A DNA stretch of 51,556 nucleotides from Tissierellia bacterium (GTDB lineage: Bacteria > Bacillota > Clostridia > Tissierellales > Tepidimicrobiaceae), in the NCBI GenBank assembly GCA_012728725.1, contig JAAYEM010000098.1:1-51556 (forward strand), given 5' to 3'. Within the stretch, counting starts at the first letter, position 1. Each line of letters starts with the position of its first letter. The notes beneath the pieces were generated by a model. The model had not been told where the DNA came from and made no database searches. It was given only the letters and a program-made list of their open reading frames with translations. This document shows positions 7,936 to 16,034 of the stretch, piece after piece. A program made the translations under genes and the position numbers.

Positions 7936-8258
7936 AATTAATTATTGCCATAGTCCAGGATCAAGATGTTCCAGGCCTACTGGATGATCTTACTGAGCAT
8001 GAATACAGGGTTACAAAATTGGCATCTACAGGAGGTTTTTTAAAAGCAGGCAATACCACCCTTTTAATAGGGGTTGAAGATGAAGAGGTAGAAGATGTAA
8101 TAGGAATAGTGGAAGATAATTGTAAAACTAGGGAAATCACCACTTCTTTACTAACAGTATCCATGCCAGGGGATGCCTATATGCCTTATCCCTTAGAGGT
8201 TAAGGTAGGAGGAGCTACTTTATTCGTAATAGATGTAGAAAAGCATATTAAGATATAG
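7932..8258 (+). CDS. darA: Cyclic-di-AMP receptor DarA/PstA (copy 1)
   Basis: A 108-residue PII-like signalling protein (YaaQ family, DUF970) that forms trimers binding c-di-AMP. The TRVTKL-like segment (YRVTKLASTGGFLKAGNTTLLIGVED) is the conserved ligand-binding strand-loop. The variable B-loop region between residues 72 and 92 is of full length. The ATG overlaps the tmk stop. In B. subtilis the same gene lies between tmk and holB. The receptor's downstream target is not known. Confidence 0.92.
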   Translation: MKLIIAIVQDQDVPGLLDDLTEHEYRVTKLASTGGFLKAGNTTLLIGVEDEEVEDVIGIVEDNCKTREITTSLLTVSMPGDAYMPYPLEVKVGGATLFVIDVEKHIKI

Positions 8259-8269
8259 GGGGAAATTAA

Positions 8270-8554
8270 ATGAAACTTATCATTGCTATAGTTCAAGACG
8301 AGTATGCAACCAATGTAATAAAGAGCTTGATGTCAAATAAGTACAGAACCACTAAATTATCTTCTACAGGAGGATTTTTGAAATCGGGAAACACAACCCT
8401 ATTGATAGGTGTAGAAAATGGGGAAGTTGATCATGTAATAGAGTTAATAAGGGCAGAGTGTAAGGAGGATAAAGGCCTTAAGGAGAAGAATGGGGTAGAA
8501 GTAGGTGCTGCCAATATATTTGTATTAAATATGGCAAATTTTATGAAGTTGTAG
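8270..8554 (+). CDS. Cyclic-di-AMP receptor paralogue (copy 2, short loop)
   Basis: A 94-residue paralogue of the preceding gene, 11 bp downstream, behind a GGGGGAA ribosome binding site. It keeps the start MKLIIAIVQD and the STGGFLKSGNTTLLIGVE core almost unchanged. The region after residue 65 is shorter and different (ECKEDKGLKEKNGVE), so the B-loop that covers the nucleotide in PstA-type proteins is reduced. It arose by tandem duplication and may form mixed trimers or bind another ligand. Confidence 0.88.
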   Translation: MKLIIAIVQDEYATNVIKSLMSNKYRTTKLSSTGGFLKSGNTTLLIGVENGEVDHVIELIRAECKEDKGLKEKNGVEVGAANIFVLNMANFMKL

Positions 8555-8569
8555 GTTTGGAGGAGCTAT

Positions 8570-9547
8570 ATGGACTTTAATAAAATAATTGGTCACCAAA
8601 GAGTAATAGATAATTTAAAAAAGGCTATAGAACAAGATCAAATATCCCACAGCTACCTATTTGAAGGGGAAGAATCCATTGGAAAGAAGCTGGTAGCCTT
8701 AGCCTTTTCTAAAACCCTCCTCTGTAAGGAAGAAGGAGGGGACCCTTGTAATAAGTGTACTTCATGTCTTAAGTTTGACACTTTCAGTCATCCAGACTTC
8801 CTGATGATAGAGCCGGAAAAGGGATTAATTAAGGTGGAAAAAATATATGACTTGATAAAGGATTTAAATATAGCTCCCTTGGAGAGTAAGAGAAAGGTAA
8901 TAATTATAGATGATAGTCATAGGATGAGGATGGAGAGTCAAAATGCCCTCTTGAAGACCTTGGAAGAGCCTCCATCCTATATAAATATTATACTCATATC
9001 TTCCCAGGCCAACAGCCTAATACCCACCATATTATCCAGGTGTCAGCTGGTTAAATTTTATCCTGTGGTCAGGGAGGATATTGAGGAGCTATTGATGACC
9101 AGATATGATAAGAGCTTGGAAGAGGCTAGATTCATAAGCCATTTTACCAAGGGCTCTGTAGGAAGGGCTATAAGCCTTTCCAATTCCCAGGAATTCTTTC
9201 AAAAGAGGGAGGAGCTTATTGGAATAATAGACAGCATAATAAAGGGAAATAGTCATAGGATATTTAGCTCCATGGACTTTTTTTTGGACAATAAGGATAA
9301 TTATGAAGATATATTGGATATTATCCTCTATTGGTTTAGGGATTTAATCATATATAAAGAATTGGGAGAATCAAGGCTTATAGTAAATATGGATAAAATC
9401 CCTTTATTATCCAGCCACTCCTTCTTAAGTTTAAGCCACATTAATGATATAATAGAGAGTATAGTAGGGACAAAAGAAAATATTGAAAGGAATGTAAACT
9501 ATCAATTGGCAATGGAAACAATGCTTTTGAGCATTCAGGAGGTATAA
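8570..9547 (+). CDS. holB: DNA polymerase III subunit delta'
   Basis: A 325-residue clamp-loader subunit. The N-terminal AAA+ domain starts GHQRVIDNLKKAI. The P-loop region is degenerate (FEGEESIGKK), as expected for delta', and four cysteines (C52, C60, C63, C66) form the zinc module. The central region has LLKTLEEPP and ILSRCQ, typical of clamp loaders. It starts at ATG 8570 behind GGAGGAG, within the tmk-ricT operon. Confidence 0.93.
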   Translation: MDFNKIIGHQRVIDNLKKAIEQDQISHSYLFEGEESIGKKLVALAFSKTLLCKEEGGDPCNKCTSCLKFDTFSHPDFLMIEPEKGLIKVEKIYDLIKDLNIAPLESKRKVIIIDDSHRMRMESQNALLKTLEEPPSYINIILISSQANSLIPTILSRCQLVKFYPVVREDIEELLMTRYDKSLEEARFISHFTKGSVGRAISLSNSQEFFQKREELIGIIDSIIKGNSHRIFSSMDFFLDNKDNYEDILDIILYWFRDLIIYKELGESRLIVNMDKIPLLSSHSFLSLSHINDIIESIVGTKENIERNVNYQLAMETMLLSIQEV

Positions 9548-9553
9548 AATTTT

Positions 9554-10456
9554 ATGATAACAGTAGTAGGTGTAAGATTTAAAAAAGCAGGCAAGATCTA
9601 TTATTTTGATCCTGATGGGTTAGAGATAAAGAAGGACGATTATGTAGTGGTGGAGACGGCCAGGGGTATAGAATTTGGCCATGTTATAGTGGGACCAAAA
9701 GAGGTGACAGAAGATGAAATAGTTCCTCCCTTGAAAAAAGTTATCCGGGTAGCTGATGAAGAGGATTTTAGAATTCATGAGGAAAATAAAAGGAAGGCCT
9801 CCAAGGCTTTTTATATATGCCAGGAAAAGATAGAGGAACACGGATTGGAAATGAAATTAATAGATGTAGAATATACCTTTGACAACAATAAGGTCATATT
9901 CTATTTTACTGCCGATGGCAGGATTGACTTTAGGGAATTGGTCAAGGACCTGGCAGCCATTTTTAAGACTAGAATTGAACTTAGGCAAATTGGGGTAAGG
10001 GATGAAGCTAAAATGGGGGGGGGGTTGGGCCCCTGTGGCAAACAAATATGTTGCACCACCTTTTTAGGGGAATTTGAACCTGTATCCATAAAGATGGCAA
10101 AGGAACAGAGTTTGTCCCTTAATCCATCTAAAATATCCGGCCTCTGTGGTAGGCTTATGTGTTGCTTGAAGTTTGAACATGAAGTATATGCAAAACTATT
10201 GGAAAACATGCCTTCAGTAGGTACCCTAGTATTGACCCCTCAGGGGCAAGGAACAGTGGTTGAGACCTTTACCTTATTACAGATGGTTAAAGTCAAGGTT
10301 AAACTTGAAGATGATTCTGAGGAGATATTTAATTATAAGGTAGATGAAATAATAGTTACAGATGAAAAGGACCCCCAGTATGAACCAAATGCAGAAGAAG
10401 AGATAGAAAATGATATTGAAGATTTAGAGGAAAATAACCAAGAATATGTAGAATAA
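9554..10456 (+). CDS. ricT: RicT (YaaT) PSP1-domain protein
   Basis: A 300-residue protein with the PSP1 domain over residues 1-190. The Cys motifs GPCGKQICC and GLCGRLMCC bind Fe-S clusters in the B. subtilis RicAFT complex. That complex works with RNase Y in mRNA maturation and influences sporulation, competence and biofilm. The C-terminal 35 residues are highly acidic. The ATG 9554 follows CAGGAGG, 6 bp after holB. Confidence 0.93.
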   Translation: MITVVGVRFKKAGKIYYFDPDGLEIKKDDYVVVETARGIEFGHVIVGPKEVTEDEIVPPLKKVIRVADEEDFRIHEENKRKASKAFYICQEKIEEHGLEMKLIDVEYTFDNNKVIFYFTADGRIDFRELVKDLAAIFKTRIELRQIGVRDEAKMGGGLGPCGKQICCTTFLGEFEPVSIKMAKEQSLSLNPSKISGLCGRLMCCLKFEHEVYAKLLENMPSVGTLVLTPQGQGTVVETFTLLQMVKVKVKLEDDSEEIFNYKVDEIIVTDEKDPQYEPNAEEEIENDIEDLEENNQEYVE

Positions 10457-10549
10457 AAAATATTGTAAAAGATACAATAAGTCTTTTATTGTTGTTAATA
10501 ATTTGATAAAATGAAAGAGTGTGGGACAAGCTTTAGGGGGGTGAAACAT

Positions 10550-10717
10550 TTGGCATATAAAATCACTGATGACTGCATTGCATGCGGTGCATGTCAAGCA
10601 GAATGTCCAGTAGATGCAATCAGTGAGGGGGACATATATGTAATTGACCCAGACACTTGCATTGATTGCGGTGCCTGTGCTAATGTATGTCCTGTAGACG
10701 CACCTCAACCAGCATAA
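10550..10717 (+). CDS. 2[4Fe-4S] ferredoxin, clostridial type
   Basis: A 55-residue ferredoxin with two cluster motifs, C9-C12-C15-C19 and C37-C40-C43-C47, the exact length and spacing of classical clostridial ferredoxins. It is the low-potential electron carrier for pyruvate oxidation, hydrogenase and similar steps. A longer frame from ATG 10511 exists, but the AGGGGGGTG ribosome binding site sits 7 bp before TTG 10550 and family members begin MAYKI. It is monocistronic with a strong terminator. Confidence 0.93.
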   Translation: MAYKITDDCIACGACQAECPVDAISEGDIYVIDPDTCIDCGACANVCPVDAPQPA

Positions 10718-10725
10718 TCCATAAC

Positions 10726-10755
10726 AAAAAAAGACCCTATTATAGGGTCTTTTTT
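10726..10755 (+). terminator. Rho-independent terminator of ferredoxin gene
   Basis: AAAAAAGACCCTA and TAGGGTCTTTTTT form a 13-bp stem with a 3-nt loop and a T tail. The symmetric sequence could work on both strands. Confidence 0.92.
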
Positions 10756-10794
10756 AGTAAAGGTATAGAATTAAATTTAATAGACAATAATGTC

Positions 10795-10985
10795 AAATTA
10801 TAAAGACCATCCTCCCCTTCAAGATTGGTCAAGTATGGCGGGGGGCCCTTTATTCCCTACCTCTCATAAAGGGGCTACAGGGTTTTCTCCCCTTAGTGGG
10901 ATACTTCAAACCCAACCTTAATTCAACTTTATGATGGGAGTACTGGAAGGTGAATCTTTCACAGTGGATCTTATCTTTATAATTT
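10795..10985 (-). repeat. Interspersed palindromic element, copy B
   Basis: Read on the minus strand it matches copy A (21680-21847): AAATTATAAAGATAAGATCC, ACTGTGAAAGATTC, GAAGTATC, CTAAGGGGAGAAAA, a central hairpin (CCCTTTAT with ATAAAGGG), then CAATCTTGAA and a closing TCTTTATAATTT. The ends form an inverted repeat. It carries an internal 35-bp insertion relative to copy A. It fills the gap of about 340 bp between ferredoxin and the tRNA methyltransferase gene; no gene was seen there. Confidence 0.75.
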
Positions 10986-11056
10986 GCAATAATTATGGGC
11001 TTTTATATTAATAATTTGTACTATTTGTAATCATGGATTTAAAAAGGAGTAAGCAA

Positions 11057-11812
11057 ATGGAAACAATATTAAAAGAAAATGAAAGGATAGACATAGTCCC
11101 TGGTACTAATTTAAAGATAATCCAGGATAAAAGTAGATTTTGTTATGGAATAGATGCCATACTTCTCTCGGATTTTGCCACATGTAAAAGGGGTAGTAAT
11201 ATAATGGATTTAGGTACTGGCACTGGAATCATCCCCCTAAGGCTATATTCCCTGTATAATCCGGAAAAGATATATGGTGTAGAAATACAGGAAGAAGTAG
11301 CAAAGATGGCTTCTAGGAGTGTTAGCCTAAATAAGCTTCAATATAGGATAGAGATAATAAATATGGATTTAAGGGAGCTGCCTTCTATTTTTGATAAGGG
11401 GACTTTTGATGTAGTTACCTCCAATCCCCCCTACATTAAAAAGGGGGCAGGCCTTATAAATCCAAATGAGGCCCTGGCCCTATCCCGCCATGAAATAAAA
11501 TGCAGCCTAGATGATATAATAAGGGTATCCAATTATCTATTAAAGGATAGGGGGAGGCTGTATTTAGTCCACAGGCCCAATAGGTTGGTGGATATAATCT
11601 GGACTACTAGGCAGTATAAACTGGAGCCTAAGACCATCCGCCTGGTTCAACCTAAGGTAGATGCCAGCCCTAATCTAGTATTGTTGGAATGTGTAAAAGG
11701 AGGAAATGTAGAGCTAAAATTTGAAAGGCCCCTAGTAGTATACAATAGGGATGGAAGCTATACAGAGGAGATATATGAAATATATGGAATGAAGGAGAAT
11801 CTATATGGGTAA
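11057..11812 (+). CDS. tRNA1(Val) (adenine-N6)-methyltransferase family protein (YabB-like)
   Basis: A 251-residue Rossmann-fold methyltransferase. DLGTGTG (residues 51-57) binds S-adenosylmethionine and NPPY (123-126) is the N6-adenine catalytic motif. The family modifies a purine in the tRNA anticodon region, adenosine 37 in E. coli TrmN6. An ATG at 11033 is in frame, but the AAAGGAG ribosome binding site is inside that extension and 7 bp before ATG 11057. The stop overlaps rsmI by 8 bp. The order yabB-rsmI-abrB matches B. subtilis. Confidence 0.88.
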   Translation: METILKENERIDIVPGTNLKIIQDKSRFCYGIDAILLSDFATCKRGSNIMDLGTGTGIIPLRLYSLYNPEKIYGVEIQEEVAKMASRSVSLNKLQYRIEIINMDLRELPSIFDKGTFDVVTSNPPYIKKGAGLINPNEALALSRHEIKCSLDDIIRVSNYLLKDRGRLYLVHRPNRLVDIIWTTRQYKLEPKTIRLVQPKVDASPNLVLLECVKGGNVELKFERPLVVYNRDGSYTEEIYEIYGMKENLYG

Positions 11813-12635
11813 AGGAATTCTTTACATCTGCCCCACCCCCATAGGCAATCTAGAGGATATAACCCTTAGGACCCTAAGGGTATTGAGGGAAGTGGATTTA
11901 ATAGCAGCTGAGGATACCAGGCATACCATAAAGCTATTAAACCATTATGATATTAAAAAGTCCCTCATATCCTACCATGAACATAATAAGAAGGAAAAGG
12001 GGGAGCTATTAATAGAAAAATTGAATTCAGGCCTGGATATTGGCCTTGTAACCGATGCTGGCATGCCAGGCATATCGGATCCAGGGGAGGACATAATAAG
12101 ATTAGCCATAGAAAATGGCATAGAGGTAATAGGTCTGCCTGGACCCACTGCCTCTATTACAGCCTTGGTTGTATCCGGCCTTCCAACGGATAAATTTGTA
12201 TTTGAAGGTTTTTTGCCTTCTAAAAGAAGGGATAGGACTAGGGAATTGGAAAGATTAAAGGAGGAAGAAAGGACTATAATACTCTATGAAGCTCCCCACA
12301 GAATATTAGACCTATTAAAGGATATGGGAGAGGTATTAGGCAATAGGCAGATATCCATATCTAGGGAACTAACTAAAATGTATGAAGAAACCTTTAGGGG
12401 CACTATACTGGAGGCCATAGATAAATTTTCTGGAGAAAAGCCAAGGGGAGAGTTTGTACTGGTACTTAAGGGGGCAGAAAAAAAAGAGGATAATATGTAT
12501 AAAGACATTAGCATAAAGGAGCATATAAAGTTATACATGGAAGAAGGCCTTACTAAGAAGGAGGCAGTAAAGAAGGTAGCTAAGGTGAGAAATATTCCTA
12601 AGAATATAGTCTATAAGGAGAGTATTGATATATAA
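11805..12635 (+). CDS. rsmI: 16S rRNA (cytidine(1402)-2'-O)-methyltransferase
   Basis: A 276-residue tetrapyrrole-methylase-fold enzyme that methylates C1402 in the ribosomal decoding centre. Visible motifs are TPIGNLEDIT at the N-terminus, AEDTRHT, TDAGMPGISDPG and GLPGPTASITALV. The C-terminal 45 residues form the small extra domain (LTKKEAVKKVAK). It overlaps the preceding gene and is therefore translationally coupled. It ends at a hairpin shared with the convergent abrB gene. Confidence 0.95.
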   Translation: MGKGILYICPTPIGNLEDITLRTLRVLREVDLIAAEDTRHTIKLLNHYDIKKSLISYHEHNKKEKGELLIEKLNSGLDIGLVTDAGMPGISDPGEDIIRLAIENGIEVIGLPGPTASITALVVSGLPTDKFVFEGFLPSKRRDRTRELERLKEEERTIILYEAPHRILDLLKDMGEVLGNRQISISRELTKMYEETFRGTILEAIDKFSGEKPRGEFVLVLKGAEKKEDNMYKDISIKEHIKLYMEEGLTKKEAVKKVAKVRNIPKNIVYKESIDI

Positions 12636-12640
12636 TAAAA

Positions 12641-12663
12641 ATACCCGCCAAAAGGACGGGCAT
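12641..12663. terminator. Hairpin between convergent rsmI and abrB
   Basis: CCCGCC, loop AAAA, then GGACGGG gives a GC-rich stem with one bulged base. T-rich sequence follows on the plus strand and A/T-rich sequence on the minus side, so it may serve both genes. Confidence 0.6.
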
Positions 12664-12669
12664 TATGTA

Positions 12670-12909
12670 TTAATTTTTTAATTCCTCTAAACAGTCTGGG
12701 CAAATGTTTTTACCCTTATAAGTAATAACATCCTTAGCTTGTCCACAGAATATACAGGCGGGAGCGTATTTCTTCAATATTATGTGCTCTCCATCCACAA
12801 ATATTTCTAATGCATCCTTTACCTCAATGTCTAGATTTCGTCGTAGTTCTATAGGTATAACTACTCTCCCTAATTCATCCACTTTTCTGACTATACCTGT
12901 TGATTTCAT
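12670..12909 (-). CDS. abrB: AbrB family transition-state regulator
   Basis: A 79-residue protein. Residues 1-50 are the swapped-hairpin AbrB DNA-binding domain (STGIVRKVDELGRVVIPIELRR). The C-terminal part carries two CxxC pairs (C52/C55, C70/C73), a zinc-ribbon-like tail. AbrB represses stationary-phase and sporulation genes during growth. The upstream in-frame TTG and first ATG overlap the GGGAGGA ribosome binding site, so the second ATG (12909) is the start. It is transcribed against its neighbours. Confidence 0.9.
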   Translation of the reverse strand: MKSTGIVRKVDELGRVVIPIELRRNLDIEVKDALEIFVDGEHIILKKYAPACIFCGQAKDVITYKGKNICPDCLEELKN

Positions 12910-12960
12910 TACCATTCCTCCCAATATGTATTGTATAATCGACTTTTTTCTACAACTAAA

Positions 12961-12989
12961 ACAATACCATAAATGCCAAAATAAGTCAA
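12961..12989 (-). promoter_or_regulatory. Sigma-A promoter of abrB
   Basis: On the minus strand TTGACT (12984-12989) and TATTGT (12961-12966) are 17 bp apart. The start would lie about 45 nt before the coding region. Confidence 0.6.
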
Positions 12990-13050
12990 CCTATCTGTTA
13001 AAAAATCTACATATCCATATATTATCAAATCTATAGTAGGGGGTGAAAAA

Positions 13051-14049
13051 ATGTATAGCATTAATGAAGAATTAAAGGAGAAGATATCCTATTTAAATAG
13101 GGTATTATCAGATAAATATAGGGATATTTTATCCTTGGACAAGGGATTCATCAGAAATTTTATTGAAAAAAATATAGGCCCTATAATAAAAATAGACAAA
13201 TTGGCAAAAGAGGAGCTTGCCTATTATTCAGAAAGGGGAGGGATCCTGGGGGTAGACGGTTCTAGCAATAGGATAGGTGGTGCCTATCCCCATTTTATCG
13301 AAATATATCAGGGTTTGGCCAAATCAACCCTATACAAGGACAAACCCATATATAAGACCGACTTTTACACCCCCCTGTATATGGATGACAGGAGCCCCTT
13401 GGAAAACTCCCCAGAAGAAGAGATTATCATAAGGCAGAATAAGCTTTCTACTGTTGAGATAGAGGCAGCCTTAGAGGGGATAAGAAAATTCCATCCCTAT
13501 GCAGTAATAATGGACGGCTCCCTTATCCGATATGCCATTGAATCCTCTGCCAAATGGAAGGAGCTGCGGGAGGTATGTGAAAAAAAGGGGATACTTCTCA
13601 TTGGGGTAATAGAGGATATAAAAACCTCCATAATAGGCAATAAGCTTAAAGAGGACAAAAGCCTTTCCATAAAGGAGTGTTTCTACGACAGGGAACTATT
13701 ATATGGCCTACTAGAATATGGGGAGGTTATTTTAATAGAATCCCAGGCTTCAAAAAAAGCCCAGAAGGGGGATGAAGGTTTTGCTTCCCTATTTATGCGG
13801 AGCTCCCAGGCCCCAGCTGTAATAGGCATGGATATATTGGATAGTCAAAGGGAAGACCTAGAGGAGATGGCCAGGCTCATACTTACCCTTACCCCCAAGG
13901 ATGGGAGAGGGATTCCCCTCTGGATAGATATAGTGGATAGTGAGGTAAGGATTCCAGACAAGATGATAAGGACCTTATTAGAGGCTAACTTGGATAGAAA
14001 GATACTGGAGATATTTTTCATATCCCAAAGGGAAAAAAGGACTTTGTAG
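13051..14049 (+). CDS. NurA-domain nuclease
   Basis: A 332-residue protein with the NurA nuclease fold. ILGVDGSSN places a metal-binding Asp at D69 and VIMDGSLIRY a second at D155; both are signature positions of NurA, a 5'-3' exonuclease working with the HerA translocase in end resection. ATG 13051 follows GGGGGTG. The herA-like gene begins 11 bp downstream, so the two form an operon. The pair is best known from archaea but is also present in some Clostridia and other bacteria. Confidence 0.88.
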   Translation: MYSINEELKEKISYLNRVLSDKYRDILSLDKGFIRNFIEKNIGPIIKIDKLAKEELAYYSERGGILGVDGSSNRIGGAYPHFIEIYQGLAKSTLYKDKPIYKTDFYTPLYMDDRSPLENSPEEEIIIRQNKLSTVEIEAALEGIRKFHPYAVIMDGSLIRYAIESSAKWKELREVCEKKGILLIGVIEDIKTSIIGNKLKEDKSLSIKECFYDRELLYGLLEYGEVILIESQASKKAQKGDEGFASLFMRSSQAPAVIGMDILDSQREDLEEMARLILTLTPKDGRGIPLWIDIVDSEVRIPDKMIRTLLEANLDRKILEIFFISQREKRTL

Positions 14050-14060
14050 GAGGGAACTAT

Positions 14061-15899
14061 ATGAAGGTAGTGGGTATTACAACCCAGCAGGAAGTATATG
14101 TAGCTTCTAGGGAAAGGAATTTTAGGATAAATGAATTTTTAATCATATCAGACCCCTATCAGGGGGATCTGATGGGGGAGATAGTAGAGGCTAAAACCTA
14201 CAACAGATATATCCCTCTAAACATCCATGGAGATTTGGCAGATAGCTCTGTAATAGATTCACTCAAGGCCATAGGATACAATATTGAAGAGGATACCATC
14301 TATATAGGAAAATTAAGATTATTAAATGAAGCCCTATACCCAGTAGAAGCCGGGTCTGATGTAAGGGTACCTGCCTTTGGGGAGGTAAAGGATTTAATGA
14401 TAAGGTCCAGCCCCCAGGAAGGCTTGGTCCTTGGAATAATCAAAAATACAGACCAGATGGCTTTAGATATGGATGAGGAGTTTAAGGACCTACTATATAC
14501 CTTTGAAGATGGGAGGCTGAAGAAACAAGAGGATATTCCCTATATATATAACATAAAATCCATGCACCAATATCCCCATATTGGGGTATTTGGGGGATCT
14601 GGATCTGGAAAATCCTTTGGCCTTAGGGTAATATTGGAGGAATTGATGGATTTAAATATTCCCACCATAGTATTGGACCCCCATTTTGAAATGGATTTTT
14701 CAGAAAGGGGAGCCTATTTACCTAAGGAAAGGGCAGTAGACTACAAGGACAAATTTAAATGCTTCCAGGTAGGCTTCCATGTGGGAGTCCGCTTTGAGGA
14801 TTTATCCCCCCAGGATTTAAAGAATCTACTAGATGCCTCCAGTCCCTTGACAGATGCCATGAGCAATGTGGTAGATATACTATTTAAGGGCAAGGATTCC
14901 TTTAACAGTTTCTACAATAGGATAAAGATGCTGGCAGAAGCCCAGGAGGAGGGTACCATAGACAGGATAAACAGGAGGATAGAAGAGGCCAGCTCCAATT
15001 TAGAAAGGGAAGGATGGATAAAGAGGAAGGAAATATACCTAAACTACGATAAGGTCTGTCCCAATAGTTCCGTAAGGGGGATTATGTGGAGGCTTAAAAG
15101 GCTTGACAATGAGGGGATATTCAGCAAGGATATTAAACCAATTGAAGAAGGCCTACACATGGGGAAACTGATAGTAATCCAGGGCAGCACCAGGATCCTT
15201 CAGGTATTCAGCACCTACCTATTGAACAACCTATATAGGAAGAGAAGGGAATACAAAGATGCCCTGTATAAGAAGACTGCAGCCGATTATTTCCCACCCT
15301 TTATAGTGGTTACCGATGAGGCCCACAATTTTGCCCCCAAGGGATATGACTGCCCTTCCAAGGCCATATTAAAGGAGATTTCCCAAGAGGGTAGAAAATA
15401 TGGGACCTTTTTAATATTAGCCACCCAAAGACCAACTTTATTAGATGAAACCATAACTGCCCAGTTAAACACCAAATTTATATTTAGGACTGTAAGGGCT
15501 TCAGATATCCAGACCATAAAGGAGGAAACAGACATTACAGAAGAGGAAGCAAGGAGGCTTCCCTATCTTAGAACGGGAGATGTATTCATATCGGAGGCAG
15601 CCCTGGGTAGGACCATATTTGCCAGGATTAGGGCGGCCAATACCACCAGCCCCCATACTGAAAACCCCTTTGATGAACTGAGGAACAGAACAGCAGAGGA
15701 AGATGAGAAATTCTTTGAAATAATTAAGGACAAACTTCCCATCAATGGGGACGATTTCATAAATGTAATCAAGGAAATAGAAGGAGAGACGGGAATCACC
15801 TACCCAATAAAGGTATTTGAAGAGAAATTGGAGGACCTGGTGGAAAAGGGCATAATTAAAAAGGAGAAGACTCCCTTTTACAACATATACAAACAATAA
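14061..15899 (+). CDS. HerA-like DNA translocase ATPase
   Basis: A 612-residue ATPase. Residues 1-110 form the beta-barrel HAS-like domain. The Walker A motif GGSGSGKS lies around residues 178-185 and the Walker B segment VVTDEAHNFAP in the C-terminal half. An arginine-finger region (SQEGRKYG, ATQRPT) is also present. Members form hexamers that drive DNA through the NurA nuclease. The C-terminal 90 residues look winged-helix-like (KVFEEKLEDLVEKGIIKKEK). ATG 14061 follows GGAGG. A role in recombination repair is inferred from the family. Confidence 0.9.
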   Translation: MKVVGITTQQEVYVASRERNFRINEFLIISDPYQGDLMGEIVEAKTYNRYIPLNIHGDLADSSVIDSLKAIGYNIEEDTIYIGKLRLLNEALYPVEAGSDVRVPAFGEVKDLMIRSSPQEGLVLGIIKNTDQMALDMDEEFKDLLYTFEDGRLKKQEDIPYIYNIKSMHQYPHIGVFGGSGSGKSFGLRVILEELMDLNIPTIVLDPHFEMDFSERGAYLPKERAVDYKDKFKCFQVGFHVGVRFEDLSPQDLKNLLDASSPLTDAMSNVVDILFKGKDSFNSFYNRIKMLAEAQEEGTIDRINRRIEEASSNLEREGWIKRKEIYLNYDKVCPNSSVRGIMWRLKRLDNEGIFSKDIKPIEEGLHMGKLIVIQGSTRILQVFSTYLLNNLYRKRREYKDALYKKTAADYFPPFIVVTDEAHNFAPKGYDCPSKAILKEISQEGRKYGTFLILATQRPTLLDETITAQLNTKFIFRTVRASDIQTIKEETDITEEEARRLPYLRTGDVFISEAALGRTIFARIRAANTTSPHTENPFDELRNRTAEEDEKFFEIIKDKLPINGDDFINVIKEIEGETGITYPIKVFEEKLEDLVEKGIIKKEKTPFYNIYKQ

Positions 15900-15958
15900 T
15901 ATTCAATAACTTCCCCTTTCCGGTGCCAGGCACCAAAAAAGGGAAGTTATTGAATATT
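15898..15958. repeat. Perfect 18-bp inverted repeat with nested GGTGCC-A-GGCACC palindrome
   Basis: AATATTCAATAACTTCCC (15898-15915) and its exact reverse complement (15941-15958) flank a 25-nt loop. Inside the loop GGTGCCAGGCACC (15922-15934) is a second palindrome. It overlaps the herA stop codon. No T run follows the outer stem, so it is not a standard terminator. Confidence 0.8.
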
Positions 15959-15985
15959 CTGAAAATTTGCTAGTAAAAATTAAAT

Positions 15986-16030
15986 AAATATTAATTAAAC
16001 TCCTTTCATATATTGATATGAAAGGAGTTT
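15986..16030 (+). promoter_or_regulatory. spmA control region: sigma-E promoter across an SD-sequestering hairpin
   Basis: AAACTCCTTTCATAT (15997-16011) and ATATGAAAGGAGTTT (16016-16030) form a perfect 15-bp hairpin with a 4-nt loop. The 3' arm contains the AAAGGAG Shine-Dalgarno sequence. AAATATT (15986-15992), 14 bp, CATATATT (16007-16014) is a strong sigma-E match whose -10 lies in the 5' arm and loop. The start near 16021 gives an mRNA lacking the 5' arm. The TTTTT after the stem may also terminate read-through. Confidence 0.65.
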
Positions 16031-16034
16031 TTCC

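Noticed and set aside
13051-15899. NurA-HerA as a phage-defence island
   Set aside because: Neighbours are housekeeping and sporulation genes, with no Sir2, methylase, integrase or compositional shift; a repair role is the simpler reading.
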